A stretch of DNA of 52,619 nt, taken from a virus. Of this stretch, positions 7,948 through 15,465 are shown one piece after another. The stretch's first letter is position 1. Every line of letters starts with the position of its first letter. The notes beneath the pieces are model-generated. The model saw nothing but the letters and a program-made list of their open reading frames with translations. It searched no databases and was not told the DNA's origin. The translations under genes were made by a program, and so were the position numbers. The stretch lies in IMG/VR virus record IMGVR_UViG_3300007516_000025, positions 1 through 52,619 of that record, one strand, 5' to 3'.

Positions 7948-8799
7948 ATGAATAAAATCCTTATCGTTGGTGGCAATAGTTATATTGGATACTCTATAGT
8001 AAAAGCGTTTTTAACCACGCCATATAATATAACTATTTTTGACGATATGTCAAAATTTGATTATGCACCTGTATATGCAAATTCATTTGATTCAAAAAAT
8101 GATCAAGGTAGCTTAGAACACTTATTAAATATAGCTGATAATTATAATTTTATTATTTGGATTCCACATGAATCTCTATTCAAAAATACTGATTATAAAC
8201 AATACGAAATTATTGAATTATTAAAAGGTGTTCATAAGCATTTTATATTGTTATCTGATTCATCTGTCTACGGCTTGGATAACATGTTTTGTGAAAGTGA
8301 CGAAAATAGCTGTACTGATTCATCAAGTAATAATAATTATGAGCTGCTCTTATTAGAAGATTATGTTAAAGAAAATTTAACAACTTATAGTATTTTAAGA
8401 GTTGCTAATCTATATGGACATACAACTTCAAATCTTATACAAACAGATCTCTTATTAAATAAAGAGATGAAAGATTTGGTAAACACCAAACTTTTACCCT
8501 ATCTTGTTGATGATAAACCTATCTGTATAATACACATTAATGATCTCGGGTTATCAATAGTAAAAATTATTGAAAAGAAATTATGTGGTATTATTAACAT
8601 AGGTGCTCAAAATACCACTTGGAACGATCTAATAAATCAAGTTGTAAAATTTCAACATAATGATTATTATGAAGAAATTACTGTAGATTCAAATTTAGAC
8701 GAAAATATTTTTAAACACTTAGATTTAGATAAATTAAAAACTATCGGATTTAAGCCCATGTATAAAATTCATAATTTTATACATCAATTACAAAACTAA
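7948..8799 (+). CDS. NAD-dependent epimerase/dehydratase-like protein (extended SDR)
   Basis: The N-terminal ILIVGGNSYIG gives a Rossmann glycine motif (Gly8, Gly9, Gly14). LSDSSVYG (Ser105-Ser106) matches the family's Ser-containing active-site strand. ILRVANLYG and the C-terminal layout also fit sugar epimerases/dehydratases. The usual YxxxK appears as Tyr131-Glu-Leu-Leu-Leu135, so the catalytic Lys is missing at its expected place. The protein may be an altered enzyme or may bind without catalysis. It closes the sugar cassette and has a strong ribosome site (GGAGAGG, about 7936-7942). Confidence 0.8.
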   Translation: MNKILIVGGNSYIGYSIVKAFLTTPYNITIFDDMSKFDYAPVYANSFDSKNDQGSLEHLLNIADNYNFIIWIPHESLFKNTDYKQYEIIELLKGVHKHFILLSDSSVYGLDNMFCESDENSCTDSSSNNNYELLLLEDYVKENLTTYSILRVANLYGHTTSNLIQTDLLLNKEMKDLVNTKLLPYLVDDKPICIIHINDLGLSIVKIIEKKLCGIINIGAQNTTWNDLINQVVKFQHNDYYEEITVDSNLDENIFKHLDLDKLKTIGFKPMYKIHNFIHQLQN

Positions 8800-8803
8800 G
8801 GAG
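8798..8803 (+). promoter_or_regulatory. Strong ribosome binding site AAGGAG
   Basis: AAGGAG lies 5 bases before the ATG at 8809 and overlaps the stop of the epimerase-like gene. It is one of the best Shine-Dalgarno matches in the window and suggests high translation of the small acidic protein that follows. Confidence 0.75.
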
Positions 8804-8808
8804 TTTTT

Positions 8809-9048
8809 ATGAAATTAGCGTTAGATTCAGTTGTTTGCTTTATGATGCTTTTACAAAAAGCATTGATGGAAGATTTGGATATGACTACTCTTGTAGAGAG
8901 TATGGAATTTGAATTAAGAGAAGATGATTTGCTATACGTTAGCAATCAAGAATCATTTAATCTTGATACAAGTTCGTTATTATCAGATCTAGACGATGAC
9001 GATGATGACTCAGAATCATTGTCATTTGATTTTCTTGAAACAAAATAG
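8809..9048 (+). CDS. Small acidic hypothetical protein
   Basis: Function not recognised. 79 residues: a hydrophobic/helical N-terminal half (LDSVVCFMMLLQKALMEDL) and an acidic C-terminal half with a run of Asp (SDLDDDDDDSES). The strong AAGGAG site suggests abundant expression. Possible roles are a small structural, scaffold or inhibitor protein; the sequence does not discriminate. Confidence 0.7.
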   Translation: MKLALDSVVCFMMLLQKALMEDLDMTTLVESMEFELREDDLLYVSNQESFNLDTSSLLSDLDDDDDDSESLSFDFLETK

Positions 9049-9057
9049 GTCTTTACA

Positions 9058-9282
9058 ATGTATAGAATTTTTTATTGTGAAGAGTGTAATAAACATTTTA
9101 AATTAAAATTTAATTCACATACAACATGTGAATGTGGTGTTGAAATGCAGAGGATATATGACTCCAGTATTTTAACAAAAGTAATTCAATTTACACAAAC
9201 TAAAGAAGACTTAATTCTAGATCTTAGAAAAGATCTAGAAGATAATAAGAAAAAATTCAAAAATGAATTAGAGGAATTATAA
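9058..9282 (+). CDS. Small zinc-ribbon protein
   Basis: 74 residues. The first 27 hold a compact metal site, Cys7-x2-Cys10 and Cys24-x-Cys26, in the style of small regulatory zinc ribbons (FmdB-like). The rest is a charged helix or coiled coil (KEDLILDLRKDLEDNKKKF). It lies between the small acidic protein and a membrane protein. The zinc site is clear but the role is unknown. An 11-bp perfect inverted repeat falls within the helix codons. Confidence 0.7.
   Translation: MYRIFYCEECNKHFKLKFNSHTTCECGVEMQRIYDSSILTKVIQFTQTKEDLILDLRKDLEDNKKKFKNELEEL
9215..9240. repeat. Perfect inverted repeat, 11-bp arms, 4-base loop
   Basis: TTCTAGATCTT, loop AGAA, AAGATCTAGAA. It lies in the 3' part of the zinc-ribbon gene (ILDLRKDLE). 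The RNA hairpin has a GNRA-sized tetraloop and would be stable. No T-run follows, so a simple terminator is unlikely. Confidence 0.9.
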
Positions 9283-9283
9283 G

Positions 9284-9673
9284 ATGTTGGAATTGACAAT
9301 TGTATTTACATTAATATTTTTAGTTGTGTTTTCGTTTTTAACATATAAGTTATTAATGAAAACAACAGATAAGATTATGCAAAGAACTAACGAATTAGTT
9401 ATTAATAAAATTGAAGAAATAGAAACAGAAAAAAATCAATTATGGGTGAGCCTTGATACTTTTATAGATATCATGTCGGCTACAAAAGAAGATATTTCTA
9501 GAAATGTTGATTCTTTTTGTGAAATGCTTACAGATGTAGAAAATAACGAAGGATATCTAGATCCAGAGGTTGTGAAGCAAGTTATTGTGGTTTCTTCTAA
9601 ATTTAAATTAAAAATTAATGATATTTATTCGAATTTATTGAAAAAGGCAACAGATGAAAAATATACTAGATAA
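9284..9673 (+). CDS. Membrane-anchored coiled-coil protein
   Basis: 129 residues. Residues 3-25 (ELTIVFTLIFLVVFSFLTYKLL) form one membrane helix with the bulk on the other side, followed by charged helical segments. It overlaps the sigma-factor gene by 20 bases. The layout (one N-terminal membrane helix plus coiled coil) would suit an inner-membrane spanin, but it lies far from the lysis cassette, so it is best left unassigned. Confidence 0.7.
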   Translation: MLELTIVFTLIFLVVFSFLTYKLLMKTTDKIMQRTNELVINKIEEIETEKNQLWVSLDTFIDIMSATKEDISRNVDSFCEMLTDVENNEGYLDPEVVKQVIVVSSKFKLKINDIYSNLLKKATDEKYTR

Positions 9674-10373
9674 ATCATTAAAAACTAAGGCGGAAAAACC
9701 TAAAAGAAATAACTATTTCAATGAAAAAACAGAGGCTGCTGTACTTGAATATATTGCCGAAACTGTTCATGAAAAAAGAAATAAAATATTTATTGATAAA
9801 TTAGAGCCTATCTTCAGACATTTAATCACTGGTATTGTAGTTAGAAAGAAATATAGTTATTTACCAGACCTAGAGGCACTAACTAATGATTGTCTTATTT
9901 TTTTGATGTCTATCTTAGATAAGTTTAACCCAGAAAGAGGCTCAAAAGCTTATTCTTATATAACAAGAACGACTATCAATTGGTTTTATCACGAAGCTAA
10001 AAAATATATAAGAAGACAGAGACCTTTTGAAAACAAAATCAGTTTTACCAGCAAGGTTTGTATCAATGGCAGCATCAATGGCATGGTAACACACAATGAA
10101 GCAATACACAATATTGAGAAATCTGAATTTTTTATTGCATTTTATAAATTTTTGGAAAACTTGTCTAGAGATTGTGGTGATGAAAAGTATAAATTATTGA
10201 TTGATTCTGTTGCTGTTATTTTTAAGAATAACGACGAGCTTGAATCATTACAAAAAAAAGATATTAATTGTTATTTGATGCACGTATCTGGCTTAACTCC
10301 TAAAGAAATTTATCATTATTCTACAAAATTTAGAAAAGAATATAAGGGGTTTAAGTTTCAGTGGTTAAATTGA
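9654..10373 (+). CDS. Late-transcription sigma factor (gp55-like)
   Basis: The core segment (about residues 70-130: TNDCLIFLMSILDKFNPERG, then SKAYSYITRTTINWFYHEAKKYIRRQRP) matches the sigma region 2 pattern of T4 gp55-type and related phage sigma factors. There, a helix pair around a NPERGSKAYSYI-type element binds RNA polymerase and the -10 element. At 239 residues it is longer than T4 gp55 (185). The extra C-terminal helical part may make sliding-clamp or polymerase contacts, which is inference. It would direct RNA polymerase to late promoters, so the structural genes downstream are its likely targets. Confidence 0.75.
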   Translation: MKNILDKSLKTKAEKPKRNNYFNEKTEAAVLEYIAETVHEKRNKIFIDKLEPIFRHLITGIVVRKKYSYLPDLEALTNDCLIFLMSILDKFNPERGSKAYSYITRTTINWFYHEAKKYIRRQRPFENKISFTSKVCINGSINGMVTHNEAIHNIEKSEFFIAFYKFLENLSRDCGDEKYKLLIDSVAVIFKNNDELESLQKKDINCYLMHVSGLTPKEIYHYSTKFRKEYKGFKFQWLN

Positions 10374-10394
10374 TAATGATTCTAATTAATATTT

Positions 10395-10742
10395 ATGACA
10401 AAGAAAAAAACAGTACTAAAACGAGACAACACTAGAGTTGTTGCAAAGATCTTTGAAACGATTAATAAAGACCGGGAAGACGCGTTTAAGACGTTTAGTG
10501 AGTTTAGTAAGACATTAGCCTATATAGACGTGGAAACGAACCCAGACGCATACGCCAAAGCGTCTAATTCACTTGTAAAGGTGATAGAAGCCATGCAAAA
10601 ATCTACTCAACAGATGATAGATGTATTTGGCGTATATTCAAAATCTGGTGATATTGATGAAGGTGAAATAGAAAAAGATTTCTACGATCAACTTTACAGC
10701 AATGAAACAGTTGAAATGGAGCCTTCCAAAGATAATGAATAA
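10395..10742 (+). CDS. Small helical protein, possible terminase small subunit
   Basis: 115 residues, nearly all helical with a basic start (MTKKKTVLKRDNTRVVAK) and an acidic tail. The central helix pair (ASNSLVKVIEAMQKSTQQMIDVFGVYSKSG) loosely resembles the T4 gp16 central helices in length and pattern. It is not next to the terminase large subunit, so the assignment is weak. It overlaps the tail-lysin gene by 8 bases. Confidence 0.5.
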   Translation: MTKKKTVLKRDNTRVVAKIFETINKDREDAFKTFSEFSKTLAYIDVETNPDAYAKASNSLVKVIEAMQKSTQQMIDVFGVYSKSGDIDEGEIEKDFYDQLYSNETVEMEPSKDNE

Positions 10743-12312
10743 TTTTAATGATTTAGAAAAAAACTTTGATTTTGGTCAATTAAATAAATTCGATCCAAAA
10801 TATGGGGGCGGGAAAAAGATTGGAAGTTCCAATAACTTATCTTATAACGAGGCTATTAATCTTGTAATTGAAGATAAATTTAAACCAGATGCTCTTTCAT
10901 CGATTTCTGAATATATTGGTTATGTTTTATACAATAGACAAGAAAATATTGAATCTTATTTTAATTTTGCTGATATTATCTCTAGAAAATTAAGTAATTC
11001 CCCTAGAGCTCGGGTCAATATTATTGTGAGAATACCAGAACTGCATACAGTATTACCTATTCCTGATAATGATAACGATATAGATATAATAGGAATGTAT
11101 CCATCTTTTTCTGGAGCTGATGTTATATTGCCGGGTATTGGTGATTTGGTAAGAGTTAAGTTTACTAATATTTACAACCAAACAGACGGCATTTATATTG
11201 GACCCTATGATTCTGGTGGGATAGTATTAAACACCACCACAGGTGCTACTAGTGTTGCCATTGTTACCGATGCAAGTAATCAAAAAGAGACAGATGCTGA
11301 CAAGATCCCTTTATCATTAACAGATCCAAGTTATAATGAAAAAATAAAAGAACTCGCAAAAGAGTATTATTTTGCCGAGGGTAAAGCCGCAAAAAATATA
11401 TCAAATTTTCAAAAACCAAATTTTATTGAAAGGGAAATTACATTTAATTTTCAAAGAAGACCTCTCCCTGTCAATACTTTAGTAATTCATGAATCAACAG
11501 GTGATCGTGTAATTGAACTAGAGAATGCTCTTTTGAAAAATGGCACAGGTGTACATTTTTGTATTGATATATTAGGTAACATATTTTCTTATAATGATCC
11601 ATTGGTTCAGGTTTACCATGCATCTGCTTGTAATCCAAGATCTATAGGTATAGAAGTTTTAACAGCTGTTCGTCAAGGTAATATGGATTCTGGATTGACT
11701 CAAGCAAATATAGATTTGTTTAATCAAAAGAATATTAATATTGAAGAATTTAAAAAAGTCAGATCAAATAGGACAGTACTTTTGGGAGACGAGGCTGCTT
11801 TTACATCTCCCTCTCCTACAGTTTATGAAAGAGTAAATGGCAAAAAAACAACGAAGGTATTACAGCATTCTTTCAATAGTTTCGTTGTTCCTCCGCTTAA
11901 ACAACTAGAGGCTACATATCAAGTAGCTAGATATGTTTGTGGGAAGTACAATATACCAGTATCGTTTCCTGGGACTAGTATAAAAAATCATACATTCAAA
12001 TGGACGGTAGATAAAAAATGTAAAGATGGTACTGGAATTATGTCCCATCATCAATTTGGAGATCATTCTGATGGTACTTTTATTCTTCACTATGTTCTTT
12101 GTAGATTCAATGATTACTCTAAAGAAGAATCATTGAATTTAACTTTGAAGGCAGCGAAAATAGTTAAACAAAACAGGAATCAACCTATCCCCAGACCAGG
12201 AAATACTGTATCTAAAGTAGAATCATCTTCACAGTCAAAATCAAAAACTGTTTGGAATAATAATATAGTGACAAAGAAGGTACCAGGGTTGCCTTCTTGG
12301 GTATTAAAATAA
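10735..12312 (+). CDS. Baseplate hub tail lysin with N-acetylmuramoyl-L-alanine amidase domain
   Basis: The start at 10735 gives MNNFNDLEK and overlaps the previous stop. Residues 90-165 (VNIIVRIPELHTVLPIP, then GADVILPGIGDLVRVKF) look like the OB-fold of T4 gp5-type hub proteins. Residues 245-470 form a type-2 amidase/PGRP domain: LVIHESTG (His252), VHFCIDILGNI, VYHASACNPRSIGIE (His295) and MSHHQFGDHSDG supply the zinc and catalytic residues. The amide bond between muramic acid and the peptide is the expected target, letting the tail cross the cell wall. T4 gp5 uses a lysozyme domain in this role, so the catalytic module differs. A Ser/Lys-rich linker ends the protein. Confidence 0.8.
   Translation: MNNFNDLEKNFDFGQLNKFDPKYGGGKKIGSSNNLSYNEAINLVIEDKFKPDALSSISEYIGYVLYNRQENIESYFNFADIISRKLSNSPRARVNIIVRIPELHTVLPIPDNDNDIDIIGMYPSFSGADVILPGIGDLVRVKFTNIYNQTDGIYIGPYDSGGIVLNTTTGATSVAIVTDASNQKETDADKIPLSLTDPSYNEKIKELAKEYYFAEGKAAKNISNFQKPNFIEREITFNFQRRPLPVNTLVIHESTGDRVIELENALLKNGTGVHFCIDILGNIFSYNDPLVQVYHASACNPRSIGIEVLTAVRQGNMDSGLTQANIDLFNQKNINIEEFKKVRSNRTVLLGDEAAFTSPSPTVYERVNGKKTTKVLQHSFNSFVVPPLKQLEATYQVARYVCGKYNIPVSFPGTSIKNHTFKWTVDKKCKDGTGIMSHHQFGDHSDGTFILHYVLCRFNDYSKEESLNLTLKAAKIVKQNRNQPIPRPGNTVSKVESSSQSKSKTVWNNNIVTKKVPGLPSWVLK
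12105..12138. repeat. Perfect inverted repeat, 11-bp arms, 12-base loop
   Basis: ATTCAATGATT (12105-12115) pairs with AATCATTGAAT (12128-12138). It lies in the 3' part of the tail-lysin gene, near the end of the amidase domain. Confidence 0.9.
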
Positions 12313-13187
12313 TGGAAGAATACAAAAGAAACTTAAAGAAATTCAAAGAAAATGGACATGGTGTAGGGTGTACTGATTTACCCGAACCACAAGCGGAATT
12401 TAATCAAGCTGATTGTGAAAAAGTCATAGACGGGAAAAACAATGCATCCATTGTTTTAGGGAGAGATAGACCCAAGGGTGTTTTTTCCGGCTATGGTGGC
12501 GCAGGTTTGGAAAACTGTGGTTCTATTGACCTTGTTGTTGGTCGTGTTGGTGGTATTGACAAGTTAAAACTCAAAGAGGATAATACTAAAGTTAATAACG
12601 ATTATTTTTTAGATGCCGCTAGAATATTGGTAGTTCAAAAAACGAATGCTGATGAAAATCTTAAATTAGCTAAGGGTAAAGTAGGAAATTCTTTTGGCAA
12701 ATCAGCCGCTATTATAAAAGCAGACGAGGTTAGAATAGTTTCTCGTAATGGAGTAAAGATTGTCACAGGAACAGATAAATATGATTCAAATGGCATACTG
12801 ATAAATACTTTGTCTGGTATTGATTTGATTGCTAATAACGACGACAAAGACCTCCAACCAATAGTACTTGGCGAAAATTTAAAAGAATGTCTATCTGATA
12901 TTATGTCTGATTTAAGAAAAACGTATTCTGAAATTACTACTATATATGAAATTCTGACTACTTTAGCAACTGTAATGGCAACGCACGTCCACGCTGTGGC
13001 CCCGCTAGCGCCTCTCACGGCCCCAAGCATCGAAATGGCAGCTGCTAGCGCAACAGCTAACGCCCAAGCCGGTCTTCATATTATAGATACTGCTATATCA
13101 GCTTCAAAAAATGCAGCTAATGCGGTTAAATACTTAGAAGTATTTAGCACAAAATATATTAATAGTAAATTTAACAATTCTAATTAA
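12312..13187 (+). CDS. Putative baseplate spike/hub protein
   Basis: The start at 12312 overlaps the upstream stop (TAATG). The middle (about 95-205) consists of short beta repeats such as IKADEVRIVSRNGVKIVTG and LSGIDLIANND, as in the beta-helical or prism parts of phage spike proteins. Next comes LQPIVLGENLKECLSDIM, a helical stretch and MATHVHAVAPLAPLTAPS, where HxH recalls the iron-binding HxH of spike tips; here it lies internally and not at the end. The C-terminus is Ala-rich helix. Position after the tail lysin supports a hub or spike role. The segment around 12960-13060 is strikingly GC-rich. Confidence 0.6.
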   Translation: MEEYKRNLKKFKENGHGVGCTDLPEPQAEFNQADCEKVIDGKNNASIVLGRDRPKGVFSGYGGAGLENCGSIDLVVGRVGGIDKLKLKEDNTKVNNDYFLDAARILVVQKTNADENLKLAKGKVGNSFGKSAAIIKADEVRIVSRNGVKIVTGTDKYDSNGILINTLSGIDLIANNDDKDLQPIVLGENLKECLSDIMSDLRKTYSEITTIYEILTTLATVMATHVHAVAPLAPLTAPSIEMAAASATANAQAGLHIIDTAISASKNAANAVKYLEVFSTKYINSKFNNSN

Positions 13188-13191
13188 AAAT

Positions 13192-15465
13192 ATGTCTGAA
13201 GAACAAAAACAAAATCTATCCCAATATTTATCTTCGGTCCAAGAGACCGAAGTATCTGATTTACATTTGTTCTCAAATGCTGTAGAGGGGTACTCTACAA
13301 ATATTGAAAATGATATTAATCCTTATATTTTTGATTTTGTGGCATTGACACCTGATATAAGAAAAATTTTTCTCATAAAAATAATAAAACCTTTAGAAAA
13401 AAGAAAAATTGATTATGCAGAAATTGAACTAATAAGAATAAAGTTATTAAAAAAAATAAAAGAAAAATATGAATTAGATTATGAAATTGATAATAATTCT
13501 TTACAATTTTTAAACTTTCATTATCCTAAATTTAGCTATGATTTTGTGACTTACAACTATGCAGGCTTTTATGATACTATCATATTAGAAGAAAAACAAC
13601 CAACAGAAGCAGCTCCACCAGAAGAAAATTTATCTTCAGTAAATAAAGAAAAACCAGAAGAAAAACCAGAAGAAATAGTAGATGATACCTTTATCAGAAA
13701 ACAACAGATTGATGATTATAAAAATATTTTAACATCTAGAGAAAATCGCATTGATATAGGTGATAGGCTGAAGAGAGGTTTGGGTAATTCTATTGTTAGT
13801 GCTACTACTGGCGTAAAAGTGGTTGTGCCATGGAAAATAGATACCTCTATAAACGGTATTTATAATAATTTTTTTAGCAAGTTCGATTTAGGGCAATTGA
13901 TCGGTAGATTCCTCAACGATTTAAGAACTTTAGACCCTACCATAGAATGCATCATTGACTCGGGTTCTCGATTTGTAAATAATCCTAATATTTGGGATTA
14001 TTTACAAATCCCAAATACTGTCAAAATAGGTAATTTAATACTACCAGCTTTTGATATGAATGCATTTATAAGCGATACAACAAGTATATTTAATTTTTAT
14101 GATTCAATAGTAGAATTTTTACTTAGACAGATAACAAATTATATTGTATTAAACTTTATTTCAGTTTTTGATTTTGCATCTGGATTTATTAATGGACTAA
14201 TAGATGAATATGTTGATCCAAATAACACATATAGCTTTATTAAAAACAGAGGAATAAGTTTAGTAAATAAAGATACTTCTGTTCCTAGTTCTCACTATAA
14301 ATATATGCCTATTGATTTTGATATTAAAACATATGTTTTAAAAAACAAAAATGAGGAAGAAATTAAACAATTATTATCTGATTTTGGTTTCGAATTGAGT
14401 TTCGAGCAATTAATTGATATAATTAAAAATCTTTTTCGTAATTTTAATATAAACCAATTGAAATCTATTGTCGGTGATGAATACAATTCATCAATGTACT
14501 TTATTATAAAACAAGTTATTTTACTTGTTATAAAAAACTTTGATTTACCGGAAGAAAGTTATCAAGGCATATTATTAATCTTACAAGCACTTATGGATAA
14601 AGATAGTTTCGAACAAAGCGAGGCGACTCTAGACAATTGTCTCCACTATGATCCATATGATGATTTGACTGCAAGGCTCGGAGAACTTGGGTATGAAAAT
14701 GATATCATTGTTGAAATTTTAAGCCTACAAAAAGATTCAGCTCGTAAAAATATGACTATGATGTGCAAAATTTTAAAGGGCGAACTTTTTAAACCTGATA
14801 TTAAAAAATATTCTAACCCAAAAATACAGGCAATATTGGAAAAAAATGTAGATAATGTTATGTCTATATTATCTATTAATAAATATGGAACACTTTTAAG
14901 CAGTTTAGAAGATTATTATTATAAAGCTAACGGTAATGCTCTCATTGGTTCTATAATTTTTGATTTAAATACTAGTAATAGATACAAAACAGAAATCTCA
15001 GAAAAATATAAATCCAAACTTGATGATTTAGGATTAATATATTCAAAAATAAAACAAGACTTCCCAGAAAAATATAAATCCAATAAACAATTTGGTGAAT
15101 TGACAAGAATAGAATCTTTCAGATTTTCAAATGAAAATTTTGATTTAGGAGTATCTGATCAAAATTTAGCGATAACGTATAAAGAAAATTCATATTCTTA
15201 CATTTATAGACGAAATAATGCAAATTTACAAGACATTATTTCAAACAGTCCTCTGTCCCTTGAAATCAAAGAAATATTTTTTAATAATCTTAAAAATATT
15301 GTTATTTTAACAACAGAAGACTTGGTTAATGAATTTTATATTGAGGAATATATAAAATTCAATATAAATTTAGAAGATAGTCTGAAGTTTAAATATATAT
15401 CAAATTTAGATAAGATAATAAATATAGATGGTATAAAGACAAATATTAAGAGAGAATTAGAATGA
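13192..15465 (+). CDS. Large hypothetical baseplate-region protein
   Basis: Function not recognised. 757 residues: a helical N-terminal domain (1-135), a flexible Pro/Glu linker (about 138-160, repeating EEKPEE), then a long helical region with Asn/Ile/Tyr-rich sequence. No signal peptide and no enzyme motif. Its place between the spike-like gene and gp25/gp6 makes a baseplate or tail-completion role likely. Several perfect inverted repeats lie inside, one with 16-bp arms at 13970-14010. The next gene's start overlaps its end by 4 bases. Confidence 0.7.
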   Translation: MSEEQKQNLSQYLSSVQETEVSDLHLFSNAVEGYSTNIENDINPYIFDFVALTPDIRKIFLIKIIKPLEKRKIDYAEIELIRIKLLKKIKEKYELDYEIDNNSLQFLNFHYPKFSYDFVTYNYAGFYDTIILEEKQPTEAAPPEENLSSVNKEKPEEKPEEIVDDTFIRKQQIDDYKNILTSRENRIDIGDRLKRGLGNSIVSATTGVKVVVPWKIDTSINGIYNNFFSKFDLGQLIGRFLNDLRTLDPTIECIIDSGSRFVNNPNIWDYLQIPNTVKIGNLILPAFDMNAFISDTTSIFNFYDSIVEFLLRQITNYIVLNFISVFDFASGFINGLIDEYVDPNNTYSFIKNRGISLVNKDTSVPSSHYKYMPIDFDIKTYVLKNKNEEEIKQLLSDFGFELSFEQLIDIIKNLFRNFNINQLKSIVGDEYNSSMYFIIKQVILLVIKNFDLPEESYQGILLILQALMDKDSFEQSEATLDNCLHYDPYDDLTARLGELGYENDIIVEILSLQKDSARKNMTMMCKILKGELFKPDIKKYSNPKIQAILEKNVDNVMSILSINKYGTLLSSLEDYYYKANGNALIGSIIFDLNTSNRYKTEISEKYKSKLDDLGLIYSKIKQDFPEKYKSNKQFGELTRIESFRFSNENFDLGVSDQNLAITYKENSYSYIYRRNNANLQDIISNSPLSLEIKEIFFNNLKNIVILTTEDLVNEFYIEEYIKFNINLEDSLKFKYISNLDKIINIDGIKTNIKRELE
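13232..13299. repeat. Two adjacent perfect hairpins near a gene start
   Basis: CTTCGGTC, loop CAAGA, GACCGAAG (13232-13252), then TGTAGAG, loop GGGTA, CTCTACA (13281-13299). Both have 5-base loops, and they lie 40-107 bases into the 13192 gene. Position near the start could influence translation or mRNA stability. Confidence 0.8.
13970..14010. repeat. Perfect inverted repeat, 16-bp arms, 9-base loop
   Basis: GATTTGTAAATAATCC (13970-13985) pairs completely with GGATTATTTACAAATC (13995-14010). It is entirely coding (within RFVNNPNIWDYLQIP). Sixteen consecutive matched pairs at this spacing are very unlikely by chance even in AT-rich DNA. Confidence 0.95.

Noticed and set aside
10395-10742. Firm assignment as terminase small subunit
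   Set aside because: Only a loose helical resemblance to gp16, and it is about 35 kb away from the terminase large subunit, so I kept it as tentative.
14999-15084. Direct repeat of about 19 bases (CAGAAAAATATAAATCCAA) 66 bp apart
   Set aside because: It codes a short repeated EKYKS element in a helical protein; it may be a small duplication but is too slight to call a feature.
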